DNA of 64,000 nucleotides from Promicromonospora sukumoe (GCF_014137995.1 NZ_JACGWV010000003.1:744001-808000), one strand, 5' to 3'. Positions 17,323-27,021 are shown, numbered from the stretch's first letter. The notes: generated by a model from the sequence alone, not told the origin. Program-made: numbers and translations.

Positions 17323-19179
17323 GTGCGCCCCCTCCCCTTCGCCGATCCCGGCACACCGCCGCTGCGCGGTCCGCTCACCCTGCTCCTGTGGCTCGCCCGG
17401 AAGCAGATCCGCGTGCTGCTCGTCGCGGTGTTCTTCGGCGTGGTCGGGTTCACCTGCAGCGCGTTCCAGCCGTTCCTGCTGGGAAAGATCATCGACAGCG
17501 CGACCGACTCCGGGCTGGACCGGGAGACGTGGACGTGGGCCGGGGTCATGGTCGCCGTCGGCCTCGTCTGGATCACCGCGAACGCCATCGGCCACCGGTG
17601 GGACATCACCGCCTGGATGCACGCGGCGTTCCGTACCTCACAGCTCGTGACCCGCACCGTGGCCCGGTCGGGGCACAACATCACCAAGGAGCTGCCCACC
17701 GGCGAGGTCGTCTCGTCGGTCGCGAACGACACCATGCGCATCGGCGAGGTCTTCGGCATCGCCGCGCAGACCATCGGCAGCGTCGCCACGTACGGCATCG
17801 TCGTGGTGCTGATGTTCGACCAGTCGCTCCGGCTCGGGCTCGTCATCGCGCTCGGCCTGCCGGTCGTCGCGGCGGTCCTCGCGCTGCTGGTCAAGCCGCT
17901 GCAGAGGCACCAGAAGAACCAGCGCGACGCGCAGGGGCGGCTCACCACCCTCGGCGCGGACACCGTCTCCGGCCTGCGCATCCTGCGCGGGATCGGCGGC
18001 GAGAAGGTCTTCACCGGCCGCTACCAGGTGCAGTCGCAGAAGGTCCGGGAGGCCGGGGTCGCGGTCGCCGGCACGCAGTCGGTGCTGGACGCCCTGCAGA
18101 TCCTGCTGCCCGGGCTGTTCATCGCGCTCGTCGTGTACCTGGGCGCGGCCGAGGCCATCGCCGGGCGGATCACGACCGGCCAGCTCGTCGCGTTCTACGG
18201 GTACGCCTCGTTCCTGTCCTGGCCGGTGCACCTGCTGGTGCAGTCGGTCAACGTGGTCACCAAGGCGCACGTCGCCGCGGGCAAGGTCGTCAAGGTGCTG
18301 CAGGTCGTGCCCGCGACCGGCGCCGAGGGACCGACCGCCGAGATGCCGCCGGCCGGCGTGCCGCTGGTCGACGAGACCACGGGCGTCACGCTCCGCCCCG
18401 GCCGGGTCGTCGCGCTGGTCAGCGCGGACCCGGACGAGTCGGCACAGGTCGCGATCCGGATGGGCCGGTTCGACGACGAGGCGGAGACCGGCACCCCGGT
18501 TACGCTCGGCGGCGTCCGGCTGGCCGACCTCGACAAGCAGGAGCTGCGGGAACGGATCGTGGTCGCCGACGCGACCCCGGCCCTGTTCTCCGGGCGGCTC
18601 GCGGGCGAGCTCGACGTACGGGACTCCGCGAACGCCGAGGCGCTGCTGCGGGCCATGCACGTCGCCGACGCGCACGACGTGCTGGACTCGCTGCCCGACG
18701 GCATCGAGGGCGAGATCCCCGAGAAGGGGCGCTCGCTGTCCGGCGGTCAGCGGCAGCGGGTCGCGCTCGCGCGGGCGCTGCTCACCGACCCTGAGGTGCT
18801 GGTGCTCATCGAGCCGACCTCGGCGGTCGACGCCCACACCGAGGCGCGCATCGCGCAGCGGCTCACGGACTGGCGCCAGGGCCGGGCCACGCTGATCGTC
18901 ACCGCCAGCCCGCTGGTGCTTGACCACGTGGACGACGTGATCTTCCTGGACGGCGGCAGCGTGGTCACCCACGGGACCCACCGCGAGCTGCTGGACCTGC
19001 CCACGAGCGCACCGGGCGGGCGCGAGGCCGCCCGCTACCGCAAGGTCGTGGGCCGCTCGATGGACGAGGACGACCTGGACGCCGAGCTCGACGAGCTGCT
19101 GGGCGCCACCAACGCAGGCAACACGAACGCAGGCACCAACGCAGGCACCACGAACGCAGGGGAAGGAGGCAAGGCATGA
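17323..19179 (+). CDS. ABC exporter half-transporter, degenerate Walker A
   Basis: A 618-residue half-transporter: six membrane helices (residues about 25-310) and a C-terminal nucleotide-binding domain. The domain keeps a canonical signature loop LSGGQRQRVALARALL, but the Walker A region reads RVVALVSADPDESAQVAIR, lacking the G-x-x-G-x-G-K-S/T loop, and the Walker B Asp is replaced (VLVLIEPTSAVD). So it cannot hydrolyse ATP alone and must pair with the next gene. GTG 17323 is supported by a TACGGT box at 17310-17315, seven bases upstream; an ATG at 17293 would add ten residues. The C terminus has an Asn-Ala-Gly-Thr tandem repeat. Confidence 0.85.
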   Translation: MRPLPFADPGTPPLRGPLTLLLWLARKQIRVLLVAVFFGVVGFTCSAFQPFLLGKIIDSATDSGLDRETWTWAGVMVAVGLVWITANAIGHRWDITAWMHAAFRTSQLVTRTVARSGHNITKELPTGEVVSSVANDTMRIGEVFGIAAQTIGSVATYGIVVVLMFDQSLRLGLVIALGLPVVAAVLALLVKPLQRHQKNQRDAQGRLTTLGADTVSGLRILRGIGGEKVFTGRYQVQSQKVREAGVAVAGTQSVLDALQILLPGLFIALVVYLGAAEAIAGRITTGQLVAFYGYASFLSWPVHLLVQSVNVVTKAHVAAGKVVKVLQVVPATGAEGPTAEMPPAGVPLVDETTGVTLRPGRVVALVSADPDESAQVAIRMGRFDDEAETGTPVTLGGVRLADLDKQELRERIVVADATPALFSGRLAGELDVRDSANAEALLRAMHVADAHDVLDSLPDGIEGEIPEKGRSLSGGQRQRVALARALLTDPEVLVLIEPTSAVDAHTEARIAQRLTDWRQGRATLIVTASPLVLDHVDDVIFLDGGSVVTHGTHRELLDLPTSAPGGREAARYRKVVGRSMDEDDLDAELDELLGATNAGNTNAGTNAGTTNAGEGGKA

Positions 19180-20921
19180 GCACGGGAAAGATCCTGCCGA
19201 TCGCCGACGCCGCCGAGACCTGGCGGTACACGCGCACGCTGCTCGGACGGCACCGCAGGCCGCTGATCGTCATCACCGTGGCGAACACGGTGGCTGCCGT
19301 CGCGGGCCTGGTCGGCCCGTTCGTGCTGGGCAGGCTCGTCGACGCCGTGACCGACGGGACCACCCTGGAGGTGGCGCGGAACCTGGTGCTCGTTGCCGTC
19401 GCGGCAGTGCTGGTGCAGTCGCTGATCACCCGGTTCGCGCAGCGCCGCGCCATGGTGTTCGGCGAGACGGTGTTCGCCGACATGCGCGAGGAGTTCGTCG
19501 AGACGGTCACGGCGCTGCCGCTGTCCACGGTCGAGACCGCGGGCACCGGCGACCTCATCGCGCGGACCACGCGCGACGTCAGCCGCATCCAGAACGCCGT
19601 GCGCTTCGGTGTGCCGCGGCTGGTCATCGCGGTGGTCACGCTCGTGCTGACGTCCGTGGCCAGCATCGTGGTCTCGCCGCTGGTGGCGGTCGCGATGTTC
19701 GTGGGCGTGCCGGTGCTCGTGTGGGTCGCGCGCTGGTACCTGAAGCGCGCGACGCCCGCCTACCAGCGGGAGTCCGCGGCGTACGCCCTGCTCGACGGCA
19801 CGGTCACCGAGTCCGTCGAGGGCGCGCGCACGATCGACGCGCTCAAGATCGGCCGCCGTCGTACCTCGCGCGGCGACGACGACCTGCGCGAGGCCTTCGA
19901 GGCCGAGCGCGGGACGCTCAACCTGCGGACCGTGCTGTTCCCGGGCGTGGACTTCGCGTTCATGATCGCGCCGATCTCGGTGCTCGTCTGGGGCGGGTTC
20001 CTGGCCTCCGAGGGCACCGTGACCATCGGCATGGTCGCCACGATCGTCATGTACACGTACCAGCTCCAGGGCCCGGTCTGGGAGCTCATCTTCTGGCTGG
20101 ACGAGATCCAGGTGGCCGCGACGTCCCTGTCGCGCATCATCGGCGTCCGGCTGGTGCCGATGGACCGCACGGCGGGCGACGCCGAGCCCGACGACGAGGA
20201 GGTGCGCGGCACCGACGTCCGGTACGCGTACCGGGCGGGCACGGACGTGCTGCACGGCATCGACCTCGACCTCAAGGTGGGGGAGCGGCTCGCGATCGTG
20301 GGGCCGTCCGGGTCGGGCAAGTCGACGCTCGGCCGCATGCTCGCCGGCATCCACCCGCCCACGGGCGGCTCGGTGCAGGTCGGCGGCGTGCCGCTGGTCG
20401 ACCTGCCGCTGGAGGACCTGCGCAAGCACGTGGCGCTCGTGACCCAGGAGCACCACGTGTTCGTGGGGTCGCTCGCGGACAACCTGCGGCTCGCCAAGGT
20501 CGAGGCCGACGACGCCGAGCTGATGGACGCGCTGCGCGCCGTCGACGCACACGGCTGGGTGGAGGCGCTGGAGGAGGGCCTCGCCACCGAGGTCGGCTCC
20601 GGCGGGTACAAGCTCACGCCGGCGCAGGCGCAGCAGATCGCGCTCGCGCGGCTCGTGCTGCTCGACCCGCACACGCTCGTGCTCGACGAGGCGACCTCGC
20701 TGCTGGACCCGCGCGCGGCCCGGCACCTGGAGCGCTCGCTCAACGCGGTGCTCGACGGGCGCACGGTCGTCGCGATCGCGCACCGGCTGCACACGGCGCA
20801 CGACGCCGATCGCGTGGCCGTGCTCGACGGCGGCCGCATCACGGAGATCGGCCCGCACGACGAGCTGGTCGCGGCGAACGGTGAGTACGCCAGCCTCTGG
20901 CACAGCTGGCAACACGAGTAA
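19176..20921 (+). CDS. ABC exporter half-transporter, degenerate signature loop
   Basis: A 581-residue half-transporter whose ATG overlaps the stop of its partner (ATGA). Six membrane helices are followed by a nucleotide-binding domain with intact Walker A (GPSGSGKST) and Walker B (LVLDEATSLLD), but the signature loop LSGGQ is replaced by LTPAQAQQIALARL. Together the two proteins form one consensus ATP site (Walker A here, signature from the partner) and one dead site, as in asymmetric heterodimeric exporters. Substrate is unknown; drugs, peptides or lipids are typical for this class. A palindromic hairpin follows the gene. Confidence 0.9.
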   Translation: MSTGKILPIADAAETWRYTRTLLGRHRRPLIVITVANTVAAVAGLVGPFVLGRLVDAVTDGTTLEVARNLVLVAVAAVLVQSLITRFAQRRAMVFGETVFADMREEFVETVTALPLSTVETAGTGDLIARTTRDVSRIQNAVRFGVPRLVIAVVTLVLTSVASIVVSPLVAVAMFVGVPVLVWVARWYLKRATPAYQRESAAYALLDGTVTESVEGARTIDALKIGRRRTSRGDDDLREAFEAERGTLNLRTVLFPGVDFAFMIAPISVLVWGGFLASEGTVTIGMVATIVMYTYQLQGPVWELIFWLDEIQVAATSLSRIIGVRLVPMDRTAGDAEPDDEEVRGTDVRYAYRAGTDVLHGIDLDLKVGERLAIVGPSGSGKSTLGRMLAGIHPPTGGSVQVGGVPLVDLPLEDLRKHVALVTQEHHVFVGSLADNLRLAKVEADDAELMDALRAVDAHGWVEALEEGLATEVGSGGYKLTPAQAQQIALARLVLLDPHTLVLDEATSLLDPRAARHLERSLNAVLDGRTVVAIAHRLHTAHDADRVAVLDGGRITEIGPHDELVAANGEYASLWHSWQHE

Positions 20922-20924
20922 CCC

Positions 20925-20995
20925 CCCTCGTTGAGTGCTGGGTATTTGCGCCTTCCGGGCCGCGAAGAGCGCAAATAGCCAGCACTCAACGAGGG
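20925..20995. repeat. Palindromic hairpin, family C, copy 1
   Basis: Arms of 27 nt (20925-20951 and 20969-20995) starting CCCTCGTTGAGTGCTGGGTA, paired with a single mismatch around a 17-nt centre. It lies between convergent genes, and its right arm supplies the last codons and the TGA stop of iclR. A second copy with the same GTTGAGTGCTGGGTATTTG core is at 34542-34604. Confidence 0.9.
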
Positions 20996-21783
20996 CGGTG
21001 GCCTAGGGCGGCCGAGATGCTCGAGGCCGCCTCGCGGACTACCGGGGTCAGGGTCTCCAGGCGTTCCGGGGGCATGTACGGGCGGGTCGCCGTGACGCTG
21101 ATCGCGGCGACGATCGCGCCCGACGTGTCGCGCACCGGCGCCGCGACGCAGAGGATGCCCGGCTCGTTCTCCTCCAGGTCGAAGGCCACCCCGCGGTCCG
21201 CGGACGTCGTCATGACCCGCACGAACTCCTCGGCGGTGAGCACGTCCCGGTCCAGCCCGTGCCCCGCGCCGGCGGGCTGCTCGGCGAGGAACCGCTCGCC
21301 CCAGCGCCCCGGTTCGTCCAGGAGCAGCGCCTTGCCGATGCCCGTCCGGGTCAGCGGCATGCGGTGCCCGATCTGCGAGCGCATCACCGCCCCGCGCGTC
21401 CCCGGGATCTTGTCGAGGTAGAGCACCTGCCCGCGGTCCTCGATCGCGAGGTGCACGGTGTCGTGCACGCGGTCGGCCAGCGCGCGCAGCACGGGGCCGG
21501 CCACCCCGGTCACCGGGTTCTCCTGCAGGGCCTGGTAGCCGAGCTCGATCAGGGCGGGGCCCAGCGCGTAGGCGCCGTCGTCGAGCTGGCGCAGGTAGCC
21601 GGTGGACAGCAGGAGCTGGAGCAGGCGGTGCGTGGTGCTGCGCCCGACCCCGGTCTCCGCCGAGATCTCCCGCAGGCGCGTGTGGCCCCGGGCGACGGCG
21701 TTCACGACGGCGATGCCCCGCGCGAGGGTCTGCGTGCCCGGCGGCGCGGCGTGCGGCGCGGCGGATTCGGGTGCGGCGGTCAT
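20986..21783 (-). CDS. IclR family transcriptional regulator of the dgo genes
   Basis: A 265-residue regulator with an N-terminal winged helix (RLREISAETGVGRSTTHRLLQLLLSTGYLRQL, residues about 38-70) and a C-terminal IclR effector domain (VHLAIEDRGQVLYLDKIPG to AAISVTATRPYM). It is divergent from dgoK-dgoA-dgoD and probably represses them until galactonate or a phosphorylated intermediate is present (inference from position). Its ATG has a TAGCGT -10 box at 21790-21795, six bases upstream, directly abutting an inverted-repeat operator. The final Arg-Pro-Arg and stop are formed by a palindromic repeat. Confidence 0.88.
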   Translation of the reverse strand: MTAAPESAAPHAAPPGTQTLARGIAVVNAVARGHTRLREISAETGVGRSTTHRLLQLLLSTGYLRQLDDGAYALGPALIELGYQALQENPVTGVAGPVLRALADRVHDTVHLAIEDRGQVLYLDKIPGTRGAVMRSQIGHRMPLTRTGIGKALLLDEPGRWGERFLAEQPAGAGHGLDRDVLTAEEFVRVMTTSADRGVAFDLEENEPGILCVAAPVRDTSGAIVAAISVTATRPYMPPERLETLTPVVREAASSISAALGHRPR

Positions 21784-21852
21784 CGGCCCACGCTATCCCG
21801 ATAATAGGGATGGGGTTCGGATTATCGGGACTCTCGATCTAGCGTCCAGGAC
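21784..21852. promoter_or_regulatory. Divergent leaderless promoters and IclR operator
   Basis: TCCCGATAAT (21796-21805) and ATTATCGGGA (21821-21830) form a perfect 10-nt inverted repeat with a 15-base spacer, AT-rich against the GC-rich background. It sits between the TAGCGT -10 box of iclR (21790-21795, minus strand) and the identical TAGCGT box of dgoK (21840-21845). Binding here would touch both promoters, which fits an IclR protein controlling itself and the dgo operon. Confidence 0.8.
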
Positions 21853-22917
21853 ATGGCAGACGACGCACCGCGGCGCGACGCAGCGCTGGTGGCCCTGGAC
21901 TGGGGTACGACGACGTTCCGCGCCTGGCTCCTGGACGGCACCGGTGCGGTCCTGGACGAGGTCCGGTCGGCGGACGGCGCGCTCACGCTGTCGGCGCGGG
22001 CCGACTCCGCCCGCGCCCGGGCCGCCGCGTTCGAGGCGACGTTCGCCCGGCTGTGCCGGTCCTGGCTCGACGAGCACCCCGGCATCCCCGTGCTGTGCTC
22101 CGGGATGGCGGGGTCGAACCTCGGCTGGGCCGACGCCGGCTACCTGGACGTGCCGGCGGAGCTCGGCGGCCTCGCCTACCGGCTGACCGTGGTGCCCGCC
22201 GGCGACTCCGTGGTCCACCTCGTGCCCGGGCTGCGGGCCACCGGCGCCCACCCGGACGTCATACGGGGCGAGGAGGTCCAGCTCGTCGGGGCGCTGGCGG
22301 CGACGTCGACCGGCCGCGACGCGGCCGCGACGTCGGACGAGCGCGACGCGGCAGCGACGTCGGACGAGCGCGACGCGGGCACGGACCGCCGTCGGACCGT
22401 CGTTCTCCCAGGCACCCACTCGAAGTGGGTGCGCCTCGACGGCGGCTGCGTCGCGGGATTCAGCACCGCCATGACCGGCGAGCTCTACGGCCTCCTGCTG
22501 CGGGACAGCATCCTCGGACGGCTCGCGGAGGGCGAGGCCGGCCCGGCGGCGTCGGACACCTTTACCTGGGGGCTGGAGGCCGAGGCCGGGCAGGGCGACG
22601 AGCGCGGCCTGCCGGCGCTGCTGTTCACGGCCCGCACCCTCGTGCTGGCGGACCGCCTCGCGGGTACCCAGGTCGCCGACTACCTGTCCGGGCTGCTGAT
22701 CGGCGCCGAGGTGCGGCACGCGCTGCGCGCCGAGCCGGCCGACGTCGTCACCCTGTGCGGCTCGCCGTCCACCACCGACCGCTACCGCGTCGCGCTGGAA
22801 CGGTCCGGCGTCATGGTCCGCGCCGTCGGCGAGGACGCCGCGGCCCACGGCCTGTGGCGGGTCGCCCTCGACGCCGGACTCGCCTCGCTCGACACCCCTG
22901 AGGAGCAGCTCGCATGA
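21853..22917 (+). CDS. dgoK: 2-Dehydro-3-deoxygalactonokinase
   Basis: A 354-residue sugar-acid kinase that phosphorylates 2-dehydro-3-deoxygalactonate in the De Ley-Doudoroff galactonate route. Family marks are ALDWGTTTFRAWLLDGTG at the N terminus, CSGMAGSNLGWADAGY, VIRGEEVQLVGAL, VVLPGTHSKWVRL and a C-terminal LIGAEV segment. Between residues about 153 and 178 a 24-bp tandem repeat has produced AATSDERDAAATSDERDA, an in-frame expansion in a surface loop. The ATG has a TAGCGT box seven bases upstream. It overlaps dgoA by ATGA. Confidence 0.9.
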   Translation: MADDAPRRDAALVALDWGTTTFRAWLLDGTGAVLDEVRSADGALTLSARADSARARAAAFEATFARLCRSWLDEHPGIPVLCSGMAGSNLGWADAGYLDVPAELGGLAYRLTVVPAGDSVVHLVPGLRATGAHPDVIRGEEVQLVGALAATSTGRDAAATSDERDAAATSDERDAGTDRRRTVVLPGTHSKWVRLDGGCVAGFSTAMTGELYGLLLRDSILGRLAEGEAGPAASDTFTWGLEAEAGQGDERGLPALLFTARTLVLADRLAGTQVADYLSGLLIGAEVRHALRAEPADVVTLCGSPSTTDRYRVALERSGVMVRAVGEDAAAHGLWRVALDAGLASLDTPEEQLA

Positions 22918-23537
22918 ACACCCGACCCACCGGCCCCGGCCTGATCGCCATCCTGCGGGGCGTCACGCCCGACGGCGCCGTCGCCGTCGCGGAGGCCGCC
23001 TTCCAGGCGGGGTTCGACGCCGTCGAGGTGCCGCTCAACTCCCCGGACCCGCTGGAGTCCGTGCGCCGCATCCGCGCGGCCGGGCCGACGGACCGCCGCG
23101 TCGGGGCCGGCACCGTGCTCAGCCCCGACGACGTGCGCCGGGCGGCCGACGCCGGGGCCTCGCTGATCGTCTCGCCGAACACCCGGCCCGACGTGATCGC
23201 CGAGACGGTGCGGCTCGGCCTGGAGAGCTACCCCGGGGCGGCGACGCCCACCGAGGCCTTCGCTGCGCTGGACGCGGGCGCGCAGGCGATCAAGATCTTC
23301 CCCGGCTCCGCCGTCGGCATCGGCGGCATGCGGGCCTGGGCGAGCGTGCTGCCGTCGGGCACCGCGCTGGTCCCGGTGGGCGGCGTCGACGCCGGGAACC
23401 TCGCCGACTGGGCGCGGGCCGGCGCGTCCGGCGCCGGCCTCGGTACCTCGCTGTACCGGCCGGGCGACTCCCCGGAGACGGTCGGGGCGCGGGCCGCCGA
23501 CCTCGTCCGGATCTGGCACGAGAACAGCAACGACTGA
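22914..23537 (+). CDS. dgoA: 2-Dehydro-3-deoxy-6-phosphogalactonate aldolase
   Basis: A 207-residue KDPG/KDPGal-type class I aldolase cleaving the phosphorylated sugar acid to pyruvate and glyceraldehyde-3-phosphate. The catalytic Glu is in [10 protein letters not shown] (proline in this loop is typical of the galacto-specific DgoA branch), the phosphate-binding part in [11 protein letters not shown], and the Schiff-base Lys in AIKIFPGS. It starts inside the dgoK stop (ATGA) and is followed after ten bases by dgoD, so the three enzymes are co-translated. Confidence 0.9.
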   Translation: MNTRPTGPGLIAILRGVTPDGAVAVAEAAFQAGFDAVEVPLNSPDPLESVRRIRAAGPTDRRVGAGTVLSPDDVRRAADAGASLIVSPNTRPDVIAETVRLGLESYPGAATPTEAFAALDAGAQAIKIFPGSAVGIGGMRAWASVLPSGTALVPVGGVDAGNLADWARAGASGAGLGTSLYRPGDSPETVGARAADLVRIWHENSND

Positions 23538-23547
23538 GAGGCCTGCC

Positions 23548-24696
23548 GTGAAGATCACGTCGATGACGACATTCGTCCTGCCGCCCCGGTGGCTCTTCCT
23601 CAAGATCGAGACCGACGAGGGCATCGTCGGCTGGGGCGAGCCCGTCCTGGAGGGCCGCGCGGCGAGCGTTGCCGCCGCCGTCGAGGAGCTGTCCGACTAC
23701 CTGATCGGCAAGGACCCCCGCCGGATCGAGGAGCACTGGACCGTGCTGTACCGCTCCGGGTTCTACCGCGGCGGCGGCATCCACATGAGCGCCCTGGCCG
23801 GCATCGACCAGGCGCTGTGGGACATCAAGGGCAAGGCGCTCGGCGTGCCGGTGCACGACCTGCTCGGCGGCCGGCTGCGCGACCGGATCAAGGTCTACTC
23901 GTGGATCGGTGGCGACCGGCCCGCCGAGACCGCGGCGCAGGCCAAGGACGCCGTCGAGCGCGGCTTCTCGGCCGTCAAGATGAACGGGCCGGAGGAGCTG
24001 CAGTACGTCGACTCGCGGGACAAGGTCGAGAAGGTCGTCGCGAACGTGGCGGCCGTGCGCGACGCCGTCGGGCCGAACATCGGCATCGGCGTCGACTTCC
24101 ACGGGCGCGTGCACCGGCCGATGGCGCGCGTGCTGCTCGACGCGCTGGCGCCCTATCACCTGATGTTCGTCGAGGAGCCCGTGCTGTCCGAGCACGTGGA
24201 CGGGATCGCCGACGTGCTGCGGAACTCGACCACGCCCATCGCGCTCGGGGAGCGGCTGTACTCCCGGTGGGACTTCAAGAACGTCATCACCACGGGCGTC
24301 GTCGACATCATCCAGCCCGACCTGTCCCACGCCGGCGGCATCACCGAGGTGCGCAAGATCGCCGCCATGGCCGAGGCGTACGACATCGCCGTCGCGCCGC
24401 ACTGCCCGCTCGGCCCGATCGCGCTCGCCGCCTGCCTGCAGCTCGACGCCGTCGCGTACAACGCGGTGATCCAGGAGCAGAGCCTGGGCATCCACTACAA
24501 CAAGGCGAACGACCTGCTGGACTACGTCGTCGACCCGGGCGTCTTCGCCTACGAGGACGGCTCCGTCGCCATCCCGCAAGGGCCCGGCCTGGGCATCGAG
24601 GTGAACGAGGACTACGTGCGGGAGCGCGCGGTCGAGGGGCACCGCTGGCGCAACCCGGTCTGGCGGCACGACGACGGGTCGTTCGCCGAGTGGTGA
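23548..24696 (+). CDS. dgoD: Galactonate dehydratase
   Basis: A 382-residue enolase-superfamily dehydratase converting D-galactonate to 2-dehydro-3-deoxygalactonate, the first step of the pathway. The N-terminal capping domain is followed by a barrel with the expected residues: Asp/His in GVDFHGRVH, metal Glu in MFVEEPV and [11 protein letters not shown], and the base His in [14 protein letters not shown]. Together with dgoK and dgoA it completes galactonate degradation. The start is GTG behind a GAGAGG-like site. No transporter gene is in the operon, so uptake must be encoded elsewhere. Confidence 0.92.
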   Translation: MKITSMTTFVLPPRWLFLKIETDEGIVGWGEPVLEGRAASVAAAVEELSDYLIGKDPRRIEEHWTVLYRSGFYRGGGIHMSALAGIDQALWDIKGKALGVPVHDLLGGRLRDRIKVYSWIGGDRPAETAAQAKDAVERGFSAVKMNGPEELQYVDSRDKVEKVVANVAAVRDAVGPNIGIGVDFHGRVHRPMARVLLDALAPYHLMFVEEPVLSEHVDGIADVLRNSTTPIALGERLYSRWDFKNVITTGVVDIIQPDLSHAGGITEVRKIAAMAEAYDIAVAPHCPLGPIALAACLQLDAVAYNAVIQEQSLGIHYNKANDLLDYVVDPGVFAYEDGSVAIPQGPGLGIEVNEDYVRERAVEGHRWRNPVWRHDDGSFAEW

Positions 24697-24779
24697 GCGC
24701 GGGGAGCCCGGCGCCCGACGTGCGGGACGTAACTCAACCGTGGGGCGCCGGGGCGCCGTCGGGCACTTAGACTTGCCGC

Positions 24780-26372
24780 GTGTCGTCCACTGCCCCTGAG
24801 AACCAGCCGCAGACCCCCCGCCCGGTCATCGTCGTCGACTTCGGCGCGCAGTACGCCCAGCTGATCGCGCGCCGCGTGCGCGAGGCCAAGGTGTACTCGG
24901 AGATCGTGCCGCACACGTTCACGGTCGAGCAGATGCTCGCCAAGGACCCCGCGGCCATCATCCTGTCCGGCGGGCCCTCCTCCGTGTACGCGGCCGGCGC
25001 CCCGTTCGTGGACCCCAAGCTGTTCGAGGCCGGCGTGCCGGTCATGGGCATCTGCTACGGCTTCCAGGCCATGGCGCAGGCCCTCGGTGGCGAGGTCGCG
25101 CAGACCGGGGTGAGCGAGTTCGGCGGCACCGAGGTCGAGGTCTGCTCCTCGGGCGTGCTGCTCGCCGACACCCCCGAGCACCAGACCGCCTGGATGAGCC
25201 ACGGCGACGCCGTGCACCGCGCCCCGGTCGGCTTCGAGGTGCTCGCGACGTCGGACGGCTCGCCCGTCGCCGCCTTCGAGGACACCCGCCGCCGCCTCTT
25301 CGGCGTGCAGTGGCACCCCGAGGTGCGGCACTCGGCGCACGGCCAGACCGTGCTGGAGCACTTCCTGTACGAGGGCGCCGGGCTCAAGCCCGACTGGACC
25401 CCCGGCAACGTCATCGCCGACCAGGTCGCGGCCATCAAGGCCCAGATCGGCAGCGCCCGCGTGATCTGCGCGCTGTCCGGCGGCGTCGACTCCGCCGTCG
25501 CCGCCGCGCTCGTGCAGCAGGCCGTGGGCGACCAGCTCACCTGCGTGCACGTGGACCACGGCCTCATGCGGGCCGGCGAGGTCGAGCAGATCGAGACCGA
25601 CTTCGTCGCCTCGACCGGCGTCAACCTCGTCATCCGCGACGAGAAGGAGCGCTTCCTGACGGCGCTCGCCGGCGTCAGCGACCCGGAGACCAAGCGCAAG
25701 ATCATCGGCCGCGAGTTCATCCGCGTGTTCGAGGACGCGCAGCGGGACATCGTCGCCGAGGCGGGCGCGCACGGCGAAGAGGTCAAGTTCCTGGTGCAGG
25801 GCACGCTGTACCCCGACGTCGTCGAGTCCGGCGGCGGCGAGGGCGCGGCCAACATCAAGAGCCACCACAACGTGGGCGGCCTGCCCGACGACCTGGACTT
25901 CGAGCTCGTCGAGCCCCTGCGCACCCTGTTCAAGGACGAGGTCCGCGCGGTGGGCCGCGAGCTCGGCGTGCCCGAGGAGATCGTCTCGCGCCAGCCGTTC
26001 CCCGGGCCCGGCCTGGGCATCCGGATCGTCGGCGAGATCACGGCCGAGCGCCTGGAGATCCTGCGCCGCGCCGACGCGATCGCCCGCGAGGAGCTGACCA
26101 AGGCCGGCCTGGACAACGAGATCTGGCAGTGCCCCGTGGTGCTGCTCGCCGACGTCCGCTCGGTGGGCGTCCAGGGCGACGGCCGCACCTACGGCCACCC
26201 GATCGTGCTGCGCCCGGTCTCGTCCGAGGACGCCATGACGGCGGACTGGACGCGCCTGCCGTACGACGTGCTGTCGGTCATCTCGACGCGCATCACCAAC
26301 GAGGTGCGTGAGGTCAACCGCGTGGTGCTCGACGTGACGAGCAAGCCGCCGGGCACCATCGAGTGGGAGTGA
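24780..26372 (+). CDS. guaA: GMP synthase (glutamine-hydrolysing)
   Basis: A 530-residue enzyme that aminates XMP to GMP with ATP and glutamine. The class I amidotransferase domain has the nucleophile in [10 protein letters not shown] and the His-Glu pair in WHPEV; the ATP pyrophosphatase domain has SGGVDSAV; the C-terminal dimerisation domain ends in [11 protein letters not shown]. Length is normal. The GTG start has a TAGACT -10 box at 24768-24773, six bases upstream, suggesting leaderless mRNA, so guaA is not part of the dgo operon despite its strand. A strong terminator follows. Confidence 0.97.
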   Translation: MSSTAPENQPQTPRPVIVVDFGAQYAQLIARRVREAKVYSEIVPHTFTVEQMLAKDPAAIILSGGPSSVYAAGAPFVDPKLFEAGVPVMGICYGFQAMAQALGGEVAQTGVSEFGGTEVEVCSSGVLLADTPEHQTAWMSHGDAVHRAPVGFEVLATSDGSPVAAFEDTRRRLFGVQWHPEVRHSAHGQTVLEHFLYEGAGLKPDWTPGNVIADQVAAIKAQIGSARVICALSGGVDSAVAAALVQQAVGDQLTCVHVDHGLMRAGEVEQIETDFVASTGVNLVIRDEKERFLTALAGVSDPETKRKIIGREFIRVFEDAQRDIVAEAGAHGEEVKFLVQGTLYPDVVESGGGEGAANIKSHHNVGGLPDDLDFELVEPLRTLFKDEVRAVGRELGVPEEIVSRQPFPGPGLGIRIVGEITAERLEILRRADAIAREELTKAGLDNEIWQCPVVLLADVRSVGVQGDGRTYGHPIVLRPVSSEDAMTADWTRLPYDVLSVISTRITNEVREVNRVVLDVTSKPPGTIEWE

Positions 26373-26376
26373 CGTC

Positions 26377-26420
26377 CCGCGGCCCCGTCCCACTCGAGGG
26401 GCGGGGCCGCGGTTCTTTCT
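26377..26420 (+). terminator. Intrinsic terminator of guaA
   Basis: CCGCGGCCCCG (26377-26387) pairs perfectly with CGGGGCCGCGG (26402-26412) and is followed by TTCTTTCT. It starts five bases after the guaA stop and is the clearest classical intrinsic terminator in the window. Confidence 0.9.
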
Positions 26421-26439
26421 GATCGCCTCGCAGGGAAGA

Positions 26440-27003
26440 TCAGGAGATGGCGAACGAGCTCGCCTTGTCGTTGAAGGTGCCGACGTTGTTGTCCCGGTCG
26501 ATGAACCCGGTCGACGCCCCGGTCTTCCCGGTCCCGTCGAAGAGCTTCACGTCGCAGCTGTTGTACGTCTTCACGGAGCTGACCGCGTTCTGGTAGGCGC
26601 CGAGGTTGGCGCCACCCTCGTTGTCACCGGTGCCGCCGCTGCACCCGACGGAGTAGGACGGGTTGAAGACGACGACGCGCCACCCGCCGAAGTCGGCATG
26701 CTGGTAGAGCTCGGCGACCACGAGGCCGGTGCCCGGGGTGCCGGCCCGGCAGCCGAAGGTGCCGTCGGCGACGGCACAGTAGTACGTCGCCGTGACGGCG
26801 GCCGGGGCCGCTGCCAGGTCCTCGACCAGCACGGGCGCCGCGGACGCGACCTGCTGGGTCCGCACCCCCGCGTCGCCCGCGCCGTCGCCGGTCCCTGCCG
26901 CCGCGGGGCCGGCCGCCCCGAGCGCCACCAGCACGATCGCCCCCGAGACGACGGCGGTCAGCCGGGTCCGGAAGCTACGGGTCGCTGCGTCTGCGTACCT
27001 CAT
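26440..27003 (-). CDS. Secreted beta/gamma-crystallin-like protein
   Basis: A 187-residue exported protein: Arg-rich start, hydrophobic core AVVSGAIVLVALGAAGPAAAG and likely cleavage after AAA near residue 36. The mature part has one double Greek-key beta/gamma-crystallin module with LYQHADFGGWRVVVF and LFDGTGKTGASTGFI strands; NDKASS matches the family's calcium-binding (N/D)(N/D)xx(S/T)S motif and QNAVSS is a weaker copy. Three or four Cys could form disulfides. Such proteins bind calcium or inhibit peptidases (I36-like). AGGAG precedes the ATG. The upstream region holds a 16-bp palindrome and a leader hairpin. Confidence 0.75.
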   Translation of the reverse strand: MRYADAATRSFRTRLTAVVSGAIVLVALGAAGPAAAGTGDGAGDAGVRTQQVASAAPVLVEDLAAAPAAVTATYYCAVADGTFGCRAGTPGTGLVVAELYQHADFGGWRVVVFNPSYSVGCSGGTGDNEGGANLGAYQNAVSSVKTYNSCDVKLFDGTGKTGASTGFIDRDNNVGTFNDKASSFAIS

Positions 27004-27021
27004 GAGTGCTCCTCATGTCTG

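Noticed and set aside
24697-24779. guaA as the last gene of the dgo operon
   Set aside because: An 83-base gap with a TAGACT box six bases before the guaA start codon indicates its own leaderless promoter.
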